Shown here in pieces: positions 46,244-58,449 of a stretch of DNA of 64,000 bases. A program made the translations under genes and the position numbers. Origin of the DNA: Micromussa lordhowensis (Eukaryota > Cnidaria > Anthozoa > Scleractinia > Lobophylliidae); the NCBI GenBank assembly GCA_964020085.1, contig OZ026607.1, positions 14,984,041 to 15,048,040 on the forward strand. Reading direction: 5' to 3'. Under the pieces are notes generated by a model. The model saw only the letters and a list, made by a program, of their open reading frames with translations, had not been told where the DNA came from and made no database searches. Each line of letters starts with the position of its first letter. Position 1 is the stretch's first letter.

Positions 46244-46963
46244 ATGTCGGTTACCATTGACAATGATGTTGTCGATGCTATTAGCTGCGTAGCTTTGTTT
46301 TATGAGAAGGGGAAGAGCGGAAATTCGTTTCTTCGTAAGGCTGAAATTTCGGGAACAACTTTCACGGAAGGAGAAGACATTAAAGTCCGCCAGGGAAACA
46401 ATAAGGTAAGTTCTGTTTCTTGCCTTTACTAATTTAGACTTTTGGAACTCATTTTGCGAATGAAGACAATGAATAGCGACTGTTTCTAAAAATACATTAC
46501 ATCACCAGAGACCCCCCACATGACTCAGTCAACATTTACAGTCCTGTATGAGTTTTGTATGAATGTGTTGTATTGTAGACCATAAAGTCAGGCATAAAAG
46601 GACAGATTGGTGGTCTAGGTCTTTGATTAGCCTAAATATTGTTAGAAAGCAAACACTGCTTCCGTGGGTAATGTTAAAACGAATTCAAGGTGTCCAGAAA
46701 AGAGCCTAAATGTCATAAATTGCACGAAGATCTTACAAAACCGCAGTGACGATCTGGCATGTCTCAAAATCATCAGAAATTGGAAGTCGAGAACGTTCGC
46801 GCGGCGGTTGCGACTAGCCGATCAGAATTCTTCACAGGGAAATGTTCTACGAAGAAATGTATCTTCTGTTTATCCTGAAGACTTATTAGCTGACTTATTC
46901 CCAGAAACTTTCAAATTTGACAACACAAGCTCAGCAAGCTGTCCACTCAAGCGAATACGATAG
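46244..46963 (+). CDS. tentative two-exon small gene, unknown function
   Basis: Proposed exon 1 is 46244-46405: ATG with a good context (gcgatgtcgg), 54 codons, ending AATAAG before gtaagttc. Proposed exon 2 starts after a TTAG acceptor at 46646 and runs in the same frame to a TAG at 46961-46963. The product would be 159 residues. It begins MSVTIDNDVVDAISCVALF and contains a basic stretch (RTFARRLRLADQ) and an acidic-hydrophobic YPEDLLADLFPETF. No domain is recognised. The strong donor and frame agreement support it, but the acceptor has a poor pyrimidine tract. It could be the 5' end of a longer gene. Confidence 0.35.
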
Positions 46964-48090
46964 AACTGGAGGACAATTTATTATCCGAAATGCATAGCAG
47001 AATTAGATGTACTGTTTAATTTGGAGGACCTACATTTTAATAGAGCCATTTATCCGACCACATAAAAAAATCTGTGACTGTGAGATATGTATGGTGGGAT
47101 ATGTGTAACATGAATAGCGTGGGCTTAAACTGTTTTTTTTTTTTTTATAAGCGAAGGCAGAGCGGGTCAGTTTCACTTTAATATACCTAATACGGCAAGG
47201 CAACGAATCGGATCGGCTCTACGGTATTTCTTTGAGGTATTTCTTTGCTGGCTTGCTGGCTTTGTTGTGAGTGATCTACGCCTGAATGTCGGGTACAATG
47301 ATAATATGTGACTGTTAAAAGGAAATGCTTCTCAACAGAGAAAACTGGCACCATTTTAACAACAGCAACACAGGCCAACAGTTGTGTTTAAAATTAGTAT
47401 TATAATAAGCAGAAGGGACCTCGCTGCAGCCATTACTCTCTCCAGGTTCTCCAGAGTGGTCAAGAGTGACGTGGAGACGAGGAGACCACTCGCCAGCGTA
47501 ACAGCAATAGTGTCGGTAGAAGATATTTTTGTCAGCATCGATGCTAAAAATAACAAAACAATTAGTAAAACAATTTTTTTTCTTAAGATCAAAAACAACG
47601 CAGTAGGCAAGAAACTTGTAACTTGTAACTGTTCTCGAGTGTCCCGTAAGAAAGCTGTAATTAACTTCTAATCGAATACTGTAATTCAAATTGATTTATT
47701 TGTGTTTCTGGCTATTTACAGTAACCTATGTCGAATCCTTTCTCGCTGTCGATGAATGTTCCTTCTCTCGAAATTGCACAGATCATGTGTATATACATTA
47801 ATTGGTTTTAAATGTCAATCGATGAGATCAAAGGTCCACTACGCAAACAAAACATTACATAAGAGTAGCAAAAAAGCGTGACAGATCACGCGAGTCCGCG
47901 TGTACCGTGTACGAAGAATCTGACAAATGCTGTTTGCCAGCTTGTGTTGATCTTAGATTCACACCCGGCGAAATTTATTCCGTGGGCCAGTTGTATGGCG
48001 TCATCGGAAGATTGCTGTGCATGCCGAACATTCGATTCTGTTCCATTCCCTACTTGCACATGACCCATAATCCCTTGCGTTTTTGGGGGT
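46964..48090. other. no gene recognised
   Basis: Several open frames overlap on both strands around 47315-47690, but none has a recognisable domain or convincing splice sites. They read as chance frames. Confidence 0.3.
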
Positions 48091-48240
48091 CATCAGTGCG
48101 GGCCATAGACATTTCTGTCTATATGGTGACGTCATCAAAATGGCGCCCTGGTACAATTCTCGAGAAGTTATACCCGCCCCAAAATTTTGTCCCAGCATTT
48201 TTGTGTACGGTTAATTGGTCCCTTGAGTCCCAGTTCCCCT
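48090..48240. repeat. copy of a dispersed repeat shared with 59.45 kb
   Basis: The words gtgcgggccatagacatttctgtctatatgg at about 48096 occur as their reverse complement at about 59446-59476, next to the large palindrome there. Both are probably ends of the same repeat family. Confidence 0.45.
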
Positions 48241-48329
48241 GAAAGAGGACTGACAGAGCTTCTATTCAAAGCCATCAGCAATGGCGTTGGTTGCAGTATG
48301 ACGAAGAATTTTGTATCCGAAGTCGAACT

Positions 48330-48785
48330 GCGGCACCTTAACTGAGCTCAGAAAGGCTCACATTCTACGAAGCAAAAGGAAATTTGAGGTAGGTAGCATT
48401 TTTTTTAGCAAAAAAGAAAAATACTCTGGTATTCTATGATAATTGGGCTTCCAATATGACGAAGCAGAATTCAAGTGCACGGCGGTTTAGTTCAAGTGCA
48501 CGGCATTTGAAGTGTGACTCGTAGTATCACCCTTCGCCGCCATTGCTTGTTAATATAGAGTTAGTCTTAATAGCCTTTGCTATTCTAAAGATTCTGTTTT
48601 GCTCTTCTTTTCAGTTGGTGGACAGTCGTATTATATCCGTTTTAGACCTTGGCATTTCGTCTTTACATGCAAAAGAATTTGGCAAAGAAATTATACAACG
48701 AGGCGACAGTCCAACAAGGCTGAGTTTGGAAAGAAAGCGTCTTTCCAAGTGGTTGTATCTAGATGACATACTGGCACGCGAATAA
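48330..48785 (+). CDS. tentative last two exons of an unrecognised gene
   Basis: A frame ending LTELRKAHILRSKRKFE at about 48390 stops at a gtaggtag donor. After a cttttcag acceptor, the exon 48616-48785 continues in frame as VDSRIISVLDLGI through TRLSLERKRLSKWLYLDDIL to a TAA. AATAAA at about 49114 could be its polyadenylation signal. The N-terminus was not found: the upstream frame closes near 48303, so another exon or a different start is needed. No domain is recognised. Confidence 0.35.
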
Positions 48786-49113
48786 AAAGTTGAGGTTAGT
48801 TAAGATGGTTTTCTGACTTGGTTTATAAAGACATGACATTGCAATAAGGCTCGAGAGTCTTAGTAAATATTGTTTAGTCATAATTTTAGAATTACATACA
48901 GGTACATATAGATTTTACTTTGTCACACTACCACTCCTTGCATCAAAATCACAGGAATTTTTCCCTTGTATTGGTATATTCGTTTTAAGAGAAGTCCAGT
49001 TAATACTAGTTAAATTACTTTTGTTGCCGATTTGTTTTTGTTTTTTTAATTTGTTCCTTTTAGCTTGCAATCACCATTTCTTTTGTTTTGTTTTATTTGT
49101 AAATTCCTGCAGA

Positions 49114-49119
49114 AATAAA
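49114..49119 (+). terminator. possible polyadenylation signal
   Basis: AATAAA in gcagaaataaattttattg, about 330 bp after the stop codon of the tentative gene ending at 48785. Confidence 0.3.
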
Positions 49120-49424
49120 TTTTATTGTAACTACAAGCCTGTATTGTTGTTTATTAAATACATGTAACAACCCCGAAACCTGTGATGTAGCAGCTGTCGT
49201 AAGGTCTCACATGAGTGGCTCAATACCCTTAGAGTGAACAATACAACAAACAACAGAAACAATGCCCCTAGCCCTAAAACAAAAGCTGCTACAATGACCA
49301 AATAATAGCAGCTTACGAGAGCTGCTACACTTCTGAAACCTTTCTCAGTCATACTTTTTTAAGAACAGAAAATAGCTGTTATCGGAGTTGAGCCCGCTGT
49401 CAAATATTCCTTTGTTTAGAGCGG

Positions 49425-49582
49425 AACACAAACGAGGCTAAAGGGTCAATGCATATATCTTATTAGACGTTTTGGTGTGTAGTATCGCTGTATATTTTTA
49501 CGAGTTGTGCAGTATTTTGACGAGCCCGTAGGGCGAGTCAAAATGCAAACAACGAGTAAAAATATACAGCGATACTACACAC

Positions 49583-49614
<32 letters not shown>

Positions 49615-49795
49615 GATTTTCTTTTCCCAAAATTCTGACTTGCTAAGGTTTTGAGCTTCACGCGGCCGGGAGGAATAAGGCGAGTACAAATATCGTGTGA
49701 TATTTGTACTCGTTTCGCGCGTTATTTGTACTCTAGGATGCAGAGTTGGATAATAAAATGCAGTATTGACCCTTTCGCCTCGTTTGCATGTCAAA
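49425..49795. mobile_element. nested foldback element
   Basis: Outer inverted ends: gaggctaaagggtcaatgca near 49434 and its complement (attgaccctttcgcctcg) near 49768. An inner palindrome 49461-49602 has ~50-bp arms (ttattagacgttttggtgtg, tatcgctgtatatttttac), and there is a further short palindrome around 49680-49730 (cgagtacaaatatc/gatatttgtactcg). There is no coding capacity. It lies about 200 bp before the large gene. Confidence 0.7.
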
Positions 49796-50001
49796 CCGCT
49801 GATAACTGCGATGAGAGCTATTGCAGTGGTGTTCTGACACATTTACATGAAAAACATCAAAACAAAATTAAAGTGCACCTTTTTGTTTTGTTTTTTAGTG
49901 TGACATTCAGATAAGTTGTACATCAGCAACATTGTCTCTTCATGGCAAGTGTTTTCTAACTTTCAATTCTAAAGCTCTTATTTTGGTCTCCTTTGCAGCT
50001 C

Positions 50002-53000
50002 ATGGATAGTCATTTATCGTTTTTAAGGACAGCTTGTCGACTCTGTGGAAAAGTCCTTTCAAGAAAGGCTGATTTTGCTGACAAAAGTTTATTTAAGAAT
50101 GAGTTATTGAAACATTTTGAAATAAACATCAAGGAAGACTTGGAGCAAATTCATCCTAGTGGTATCTGTTCTGGATGCAAGCGATCACTTTATCGCATTC
50201 GTGCCAATAAAGATGCATCAACCTCAAAACAAGCTTATTTGTGGACAAGTCACTGTGAAGAAAACTGTCCATGTATGAAGAAAGCCAGAGGACGTCCTCT
50301 AAAAAGTACTAAAGAAAAGGTTATGACAAAAGATAATGAGAGTGACACTGAGAGTGGTGAGGAAATTGAAACGGAACAAGAGAAGAAGTCTTGTCAAGAA
50401 TTCAGTGCACTAATTCAAAACATTCCTTTGTTGGACAGGGAGTTGGCCCTTGTATGTGCCAAGGAACTTGCTGACCAATTTAATCTTATTTTTTTGGACA
50501 GAGAGCACATTGAATTTTCCATTCAATGTTTGAACAGTCAAGATAAAATTAATCTGACTTCAACAATTTTCCAGCTGGAGAAAGAAAATATCAAAAGGGA
50601 TATTTCATCCTGTAGTCAAACCTACAAAAGTCTACCTCTGCTCTTAAAAGTTACACCTCATACATGGGTTCATGCCAGAAATTCAATGCTTGCTTCTGCA
50701 GCCAATGCACTTGCAAATGAAAAAACTCAACCTTTTCAGAAAGCTGTAAGTGTTGATCAACTTTATTCCTTAGTGCAGCCCTCCTTCATTAGCCCCTTGA
50801 TGTTTGCATCAAATTTACTTGCATACTCAGTCACACGTAGCAAGCTTGTCCTCAATATCTATGGCAAGTTCCATCCCGCTGGTGGTATCACAACTGCCAG
50901 AACATGGCTGAACAATCTGACAATGGATGTCCCTCAAGTTCCTGCTGGTGATATTCTTGTTGCAATCGACAATGATCAAGTTCTCATAAAAATATGGACT
51001 GTCAGGAAAGATAATCGAGCGCAGATTAGTGTTCTAACCAGTGTTTGTGTGGCTCCAGTTCATCCAGATGGAACTTTGCAGTGGGATCGAAGTCTTTCTC
51101 CAGGGTAAGTTACAGTCAGAGTGTACATGGTCATTTTAAGTACACTACATGTACTTATTATTTTTGTAACATTGTGTAATATGCATTATGTAATTATTTG
51201 CATTTAACAGCTGAAAGCTGCAAGCTGTAAAAGCTGCAGCAATGGCCAATAACAGGGTCAGTTGGGGTTAGGAAATTTCTGGCCCTATAGTTATTGGGTG
51301 GTGAGGAACTAAATGAATGACTTTAGGTATCAAATGACCAGGTCCTTGGTCTTAAGGAGATACAGTTTTCTGGTAATAACAGTCGTGTGTTGGAGCTGAG
51401 GGTGGGAGGTCGAGTGTACTTTCCACTGATAAGTACAAGTGCCTAAATTAGTTAAAAGTTGCAGAAAGGCTATAAGCTCGGAATGATATTTTTATACCAG
51501 GAAATATCTTAAGAAGTTACATGTACAGTACATGTGGCAACTAAAACTTCTCATCACAGCAACTTGTTGAAATTAGACAATAATATTTATATTTGTTTCA
51601 GTGTATGGTCTAAAAGAAGCGAACTTGGGAAGAAAAGTGAAGAGGATAAGGTAAAGCTTTTGGACATGTGTTCAACCACAGAGGCCAACAAGGAGTTGCT
51701 TCGCCATGAGGTAAGGGTATTCAGATGAGCAAACCTAGGTAAGGTATTGTTCGTTTCTACCTTAAAGACAGTCAATCAATTGACTAACAAGCGACATGTA
51801 CGTCAAAAAAGGAGTTTTTGGTTTAGCTATCTGTAGCGCATATAGCCATTTTATGTGAACTTAGATTTGACTTGAGAAGTGTGGCTGGTTTTCTAAAATG
51901 CACTTTTATTAATTTATAGAATTTATTTCGAAGCTGTCTGTTGGTGTTGTATTTAACATTACTAACTAGGTATACATAAACGTAATCTACATGTAAATTA
52001 CTTTGCTTTTGCATTGATGCAATTGGTGTATGCAATTGCTCAACCACTTTCTCAACCAATTGCAACACATTGTAATAATTTTGGAAATTAATTAAATATT
52101 GATAGGATGCCTCTATTCCCTTATAAATTCAGAACAAAAAGATGATCCATGAACTTCTTCATGATTTGCTAAAGGAGCAAACTAAAGTTAATGGTGAGTG
52201 GAAAGATGACATTGACCTGCGTGTAGCTGACATAAGAGCCAATGAAGGGAGACGTGTTTGCCCTGTTTGCCAAACAACAATGGAACGGACTAAGAGAAAA
52301 TGCATCAATCCGGAGTGCAGGGTCAGCCTTAAAGCTGCTGAAAAGCAAGTTCAGGGAAGCGACATTTTGGGTACTGCACTGATAGCCCCTGTTCGTTGTT
52401 ATCAGCAACGCGTGAGAGAGACCCAGTTTGGATTCACTATTGATGAAAATGAGGAGGGGCATGCTTTTTTGAAAGAGAAGTTGTCAGAGTGCCATGATGA
52501 ATTTCAGCATGTCCCCTCCAACCATCCTGACCACCCTGTTAAGGTTTTAGCAGGTGACCCAATCTTTGTGAATCCAAATTCATCAGATGCCTTGAAGGAA
52601 GTATTGCGACGAGTTGGCAAGGCATCCAATGTGAAACGGTACAACCCACATGATCCTCAAGCTCGCGAGTGGCTCAATATCACAATGGATGGTTTGCCCT
52701 ACCTGGTATGCAGGGGAGTTATTGAAGATGTTCTGCTTTGTTCCGAATGTGGGGAGGAGGTTAAAAAGGCAAGTGTTAGTGAGCATTGTATCAAAAGCCA
52801 TCAGGGGCAGCAATGTAGAGCTTTGCAAGAATTTGACTGGGTTGTGCTCCGCATAGGCAAGCTTCATTTAGAAATGAACATGGCACGCCATTTTATTGAC
52901 TTGAACTGGGACATATTTCTGTCCAAGCTTGCCAGTGAGTTAGGATTTGTTTCGGAGAATGCCCAGAAATATATGCGGAAAGGTTCTGATCATCACAAGA

Positions 53001-55543
53001 CAATGTCGGTGTTGAGAGTAGCACACATTGGATTGTGGAAAGAAATGTTAATCCCTTACATAAGGGATAGGCTCGCATCAGGCTCGGAAATTTCTGTCAC
53101 TGACTACTTGTACAATTGGATGTCTGAAGTTGGTTGGAAGAGTGCCACCTACAGCTACATCTTTGGAATGACGTGGACCTATCTCATGGCTATCATGGTG
53201 TTCCGTATGGGTGTGAGAAGGAACAACAGTTCCTATATAAGAGCAGGGCAGTTCTCATTTGCACCTTTGTTCCATAGAAGTAGCTCATCAAAATATGCAT
53301 TGATAGATTTACACGACAGGTGAGTGAAATTAAATTATTTAAATTTAAGGCCCATGTTAACTCATTTGACTTTGCAGCCAATATTTATGGGTTGCACTGT
53401 CAAAAATAGCACAGGTCTTCAAATCCATGTGGTGTCTTGAAATAAGCAGCCAAATATTGGCTGGAAATTTTAATTTTTTTAATGTACATCATAGCAGTGC
53501 CCTTTTTTATGTTAGCTGCAGAAATTCTTGCACGCTCATTGGGTTATTTTTTTGTCAATAAGTGGACAGACACATGAAATTATAATTTATGTGATGCGTC
53601 AACAAATGAGAGCAGACAATTTGTTATTGTAAAAAACAAATTGATATCAGTTTTTAATGTATCTGTCCTGTTATTGACAAAGATTTTCGACATAATATTG
53701 TCAAAGTAGTCTGCTGATCCACTTGGCTATCGTCTCGTGGATCCACAGCTACTTTAACAATGTTATGACGAAATTCATGATAAATAATAGGACAGACAAA
53801 TGAAAAACTGATATCAATTTGTTAATTTGTACCTAGAAGTCATAAACTTAAGTTATTACATGTAAAATTTTGTACATTACAGGTATTGAATGTGTTAGAC
53901 CACATTTTAGTGCAGTCCAACTTTATCCAAAGATCCTGTTTCATGGTAAAACCTGTTTATTCCCTGTTTCTTGTTCATAAATGTATTTACAGCATTGACC
54001 GTGCTCGCTTCCCAGTGAAACTCAATCAATTTGTGGAAGCCACAGAATCTGTCAGTACCTCTGGTAACAAGAGTAAAGGTGAAGATATGGATGCTTGCCT
54101 GGAGGAAGTAAACAAGGACTCAAAAGTATGGCAGCATGGCAGCATGGTTGCTCTTCACTGGCTCCGAATTTTCAGAAATCTGGGAAATTTGTGCAAGGTT
54201 TGTTTACCTTTTTTACTTATATGTACAGGTACCAGGTAAAAAAAGATGCCATCTTTGCTTAACAGGGGAAGAACACTTCTGGACATGTGTTTTTGTGCTG
54301 CATGATAGTATTTCAACTTGTGTAGCCTGGGACGTAACAGTCATCTTGTAACTAATAATAATGTCGATAGTTCTTTTACAATTTTAGTCCCTGTTTGCTG
54401 GACTTGCAATACACATGTTGCAGATAAAAATGCAGCAAATGGTGGGACCATCTGTTTGGGACGCCTTTCTGTTGTAGAATCACTGTCAAAACACAAGTGG
54501 TATGTAGTATCACAAAATAGTACATGAATATTGAAATGTTGATTGTAATATTGCTTCAGGTAAGAAATTGGCTCTTCACCATGATTGGTTTGCAAAACCC
54601 AAAAGAGGAAGCCATAGAGTCTAGAAGAAAGTATGACTTTGGAGATGAAGTGCTTGCATGGAGGATAAAGCTTCGAAAAGAAAGGCAAGTTTTGAACAAT
54701 ACTATCTCTAGAAACCTTTTTGAGTTTTATCACTCTGTATGATGTACTTAAACAATACACTGTAATTGCTATTGCTTTGTATGATAATAAATTTGAGGTT
54801 GAGTTCCCTTCCATCTCTTTTAAGCTGTTGCTTATTATGTAATTACATGTATACATCTAAACTTATTATTTGGGGTTGGAGGAATAAATAAATAAATAAA
54901 TAAATAAATAAAATGGTGTTTTGTGCTTACATGTACCTCTGCTCACAGATTTGTATTAACCAATTCCCAACCATCAGTAGAACAAAAGTTTGTTTATAGT
55001 AGAAAAAACTATGGTATGTAAATCTTCCTGTAATGTACATGTATGCTGGCCATATGCACAACTCACTGAAATTATTCTCTTTTAATTGTTTCCTACAGGT
55101 ATTTGGAGGGGAACTTTTCAGACAACCTAATTTCCTTGGATGGCCTTGAATTGGATAAGAATCTCAAAAACTATGAAGAAATTTTACAGAATAACCGGAG
55201 AAAACTGCTCAGTGAACATTTCATTGATGGCGTAAAGCGAACAGAGGTGGAGGTACAAAGACTCTATGTAACTGTTCAAGAAAGGGCTGCAGCTGAAGAT
55301 ATAAAGAATGCCACCAAGGATGAAATTCTGAAACGCATTGAAGACAAACTACAGCAGATTTTTGATGAGGAGGTAAGAGGGCCTCTGTCCAGTAAACTGG
55401 AATATTTTAAGGCCCACCCAAGTAAAGCGAAAAAAGAGGCACTGCTTGTGTTGTACAATGACATCATTGAAGAGCTTCAGCACCTTGAACCAGTTGACAA
55501 TAACTGTATTGTTGAAGATGGTGAAGATGGAGAGGTTGATTGA
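50002..55543 (+). CDS. 1057-residue cysteine-rich AT-hook protein of a cnidarian multi-copy type, function unknown
   Basis: Six exons join in perfect phase: 49999-51104 (ATG at 50002), 51602-51710, 52133-53319, 53993-54197, 54560-54684, 55099-55543, giving 1057 residues. The fifth intron starts with GC (gcaagt) and ends AG; the others are GT-AG. Visible parts: an N-terminal zinc-finger-like C12-x2-C15...C56-x2-C59 (CRLCG, GICSGCKRSLYR); an AT-hook core at 96-101 (RGRPLK); an acidic stretch; and a mid-protein zinc ribbon (VCPVCQTTMERTKRKCINPEC). A finger (CSECGEEV...HCIKSH) is preceded by MDGLPYLVCR and followed by GKLHLEMN and DHHK motifs. The C-terminal 150 residues are charged and probably helical. 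The MDGLPY/HLEMN/DHHK layout resembles a large uncharacterised cnidarian family that may derive from transposons. That assignment is from memory and should be tested. Non-coding 5' exons may lie upstream. Nucleic-acid binding is inferred from the AT-hook and Cys motifs. Confidence 0.85.
54880..54912. repeat. (AAAT)n microsatellite
   Basis: About seven AATA units in the GC-AG to exon 6 intron of the large gene. Confidence 0.9.
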
Positions 55544-55570
55544 TGTAAATATTGCATAATTATTATGAAG

Positions 55571-55694
55571 TTTGAAAAAATATTTAAAAATACAAACTTA
55601 GGTTACACTGGTGGTTTAAAAGATGATATTTACAAATATCATCTTTTAAACCACCAGTGTAACCTAAGTTTGTATTTTTAAATATTTTTTCAAA
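55571..55694. repeat. perfect palindrome, 61-bp arms, 2-nt loop, in the 3' UTR region
   Basis: The arm beginning tttgaaaaaatatttaaaaa and ending gatgatattt is followed by AC and then its exact reverse complement. It starts 27 bp after the stop codon of the large gene, so a transcript reading past the stop would fold into an uninterrupted 61-bp RNA hairpin. Perfect identity points to a recent origin or active correction. Confidence 0.95.
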
Positions 55695-57365
55695 TGTACC
55701 CACCTGGTGACAAACCCAGTTTTAATATTATGAAGTTGTCAAAATTTTGCTGATCCATAGAATATCCATACCTCCTCCATAGAAGAGATTATTTTTGATA
55801 AGAACCTGAGCACCTGTGGAAAATTCCAATTTAACTTCGTACATTTCATATATTTCCTGGAGATGCCCCTTCTTCCGTGCTCCAGGGAATTTCCAATTGA
55901 TCCTTCTGTTGGGTGAGTACATGGATGGATATTTTTTGTATCTGTTATTGAGCAGTAAAGCAAAATTATGCTTCTTTTGTCAGATTTTGTCAGATATCTC
56001 TGATATTATCTCTACATGTTATAAATGAAATTCTACAAACTGCTGACACGAAGAAATCTGAACTCTTGTTGGCAGAATCACAGTGTTTTTATTTCTGTGT
56101 TTGTATATTCTAGATTTTATCTCAATATTTTATCTATCATGTCCATGCCTATTGTTTCCCTAACATTGAGTTGCAATAGAAGGTTGCATGAACAGTGATG
56201 AATATAATGTGACCTAGATATTTAATCCAAGCTAAACGTTATATCAGTAGTAACTAAAATGTAAGGTTTCTCCTGATTACAAGTAAAAAAATGTATAGCA
56301 GGGGCGGATCCAGGAATTTCTGAAAGGGGAGGGGGGGGGGGGGGGTTGTACACTATCAATGAATGTCACCAGTTCATGTCGCTTGTTATACCTGAACCTG
56401 ATACGACCTTTGCGAAATGTTCATTATCTTTTCATAACTTGACAGTCGAATGGTGAAAGTGAAATAACTTCGCAAAAACAATTTTATTCTATTATTATTT
56501 TGCGCAGAATCAGGCAAAATAACAAAGAAAATATTTTGTATCAGAGAGGCATTGTCAATTGTCTTAGCTTGTGATAGAAATAAATGATTTCAAACAAGGA
56601 GAATTTAGTGCATTAGAGGTCCATTTCATTTAGCATAATAATAAGTATACATGAATGTGATACATACTGACTGTGCTGACGTGGAGGGGGTGAGAATGGA
56701 ATTCATTGACTTAAACAGGGTGAGGGTGGAACTCCTCCTTGTCTTGGACGGGGTGAGAGTGGAACTCCTTCTTTTGGGGGGTGAGGGTGGAACTGATTAT
56801 CTTGGAAGAGACGAGGGTGGAACTGGGCTGCTTGCCAAACCCTTAAGAAAAACGAAAACCACAAGTCTTATTTTAAGGCCTTTTAAGATAGAGACCAGAG
56901 CGGTTATGACAAGAATGTTCCTCCTTGTCCCAATACGTATGTAGCTACCCGCCGAAAAGAGATTATTCTAACTTTCAACAATTTTGGTTAGAAACATCCC
57001 ATAAGCAATTACAGAACTCTTATATATGAGGTTCCACCCCTCCTCCTGTTATGCAATCGGTATACTACAACAGCCATCAGTAATGTTATGGGCTATTTTC
57101 ATTAATAAAATTTTCCAATGAAGCATTGCGATAGCTAAAACGTATAGTCTTTTTCAGAAAATAAAAAATTCATTCAATATAACAGAATCAAGAGCATATA
57201 CTGAGCTGCCATGTACAGCTATGTGTTATGACGGTCCACCTAGCTTCAATAACAATAACAAAACATAACGTTCTGATTGTTTTGGGAAATGTCTTGGTGC
57301 AGTTCTAACAGGAACAGTTTAGTTAGCTCCCGAGGATCATTGATTGATCATCCATGCAGTTTTTG
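55695..57365. other. no gene recognised; poly-G run and ~36-bp minisatellite
   Basis: A run of about 16-19 G lies at 56326-56345. At 56683-56832 the phrase ggtgagggtggaact recurs five times at roughly 30-40 bp. Other frames are short and without features. Confidence 0.5.
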
Positions 57366-57917
57366 TTATCGCTCTTCAGCAACAAAGATCTCTACGCTCT
57401 CGTCAGAAATAAATGATATTTTACTCTGTTTCTGGACGGTGGGTATGTCATTTTTCTCTTTGTCGGAGAGCTGCGGCACCGGTTTATTGAACAATAATTC
57501 CTTAACAGGAGTTGGTATCACAGCGTCAGAACTATCACCATAGTGCAACCTCTTTCTAGATGGAGGGACACGAGTCTCATCTCGCGTTGATGAATGCCCT
57601 AGAACGCCAGCCAAACGTCTATCAATATTTATATGTTCAGGAGTGTCTTGAAGTGGTTCGATTTCAGGGCGATCAGGGTCTGTTGAAGTGTCCAGAGCAT
57701 CGTACCTATGCTCGGCTTGGGTGGGCTTAAGTATTCCTTTATTGTAGGTTTCTAAAAGGCCCAGAGAACCGCCGACAAAACGCTGTCCATTGTGATCGAT
57801 TACAATGATTACTTCAGCCTTTGTCATAGTGTGAAGCGCGCGAGCCTTCTGAAATAAAGTCGCCTTGCGCCGGTATAGCGCGGATGACCTCGCCTGGGAA
57901 TTGCTTATGTAGGCCAT
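57366..57917 (-). CDS. MADS-box-like small protein, intronless
   Basis: Single uninterrupted frame of 183 residues from an ATG at 57917 to a TAG at 57366. Residues 10-50 read SALYRRKATLFQKARALHTM then TKAEVIIVIDHNGQRF. This aligns by eye with the MADS-box core (basic K-R-K...L-x-K-K-A-x-E-L, then C/T-x-A-E-V-x-x-V-I), the DNA-binding and dimerisation fold of SRF/MEF2 proteins. The first basic residues of classical MADS boxes are reduced. The rest is acidic, rich in Pro and Ser, and probably disordered, with a KRLHYGDSSD segment. It faces away from the HIRAN gene and the two starts are about 530 bp apart, so a shared promoter is possible. A divergent or pseudogenised homolog cannot be excluded. 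Confidence 0.6.
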   Translation of the reverse strand: MAYISNSQARSSALYRRKATLFQKARALHTMTKAEVIIVIDHNGQRFVGGSLGLLETYNKGILKPTQAEHRYDALDTSTDPDRPEIEPLQDTPEHINIDRRLAGVLGHSSTRDETRVPPSRKRLHYGDSSDAVIPTPVKELLFNKPVPQLSDKEKNDIPTVQKQSKISFISDESVEIFVAEER

Positions 57918-58449
57918 TTTTTCTTTCCCCCTTCGCGGTGTCCTTCTTTTTAATTCAGCCTTTTGTGAAGTTTCACTGCGAATATAATAAAGTAAGTGGT
58001 TTTAAAACAATTGCCATTATTCGATTAGACTTGCTAACAAGCTTCTTGCCAAACCGGAAACGAGAAGCGCACGACTTTTTGAAAGGCTCTTTACCTGGTT
58101 AACAACATAAGCATGACGAGAAAAATGTTACTTACCAAGCTTCACCATCAGTACTGTTTACATCAGGGCTTTTCGAGGTCATAGTTCTACGAGAATGTTT
58201 GAGGTAACATCAATTTTATAAGAATGACAAAAATGTCCTCGCGAACACTTGCATAAGAGCAGTGTAATAGGAGTTCTTCACAGCACCACAAATAAACCAA
58301 CATTAAACAGGTAATGATTTTATTGGTCACTAGCATTCTAGAACTGTCATTTGGGCATCTCACCGGAAACGCCCGAGTTGGGGGCCGAGATGGTCGAGAC
58401 CAAAATCCACGCAACCAAGTGAGCGCAATCCTTCCGAATGGCCGCGACA
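57918..58449. promoter_or_regulatory. shared intergenic region of a divergent gene pair
   Basis: The 530 bp between the MADS-like start (minus) and the HIRAN gene start (plus). It probably holds both promoters. No TATA box or named site was identified. Confidence 0.4.

Noticed and set aside
47315..47690. Three overlapping open frames as a possible gene
   Set aside because: They shadow one another on both strands, with no domain and no convincing splice signals.
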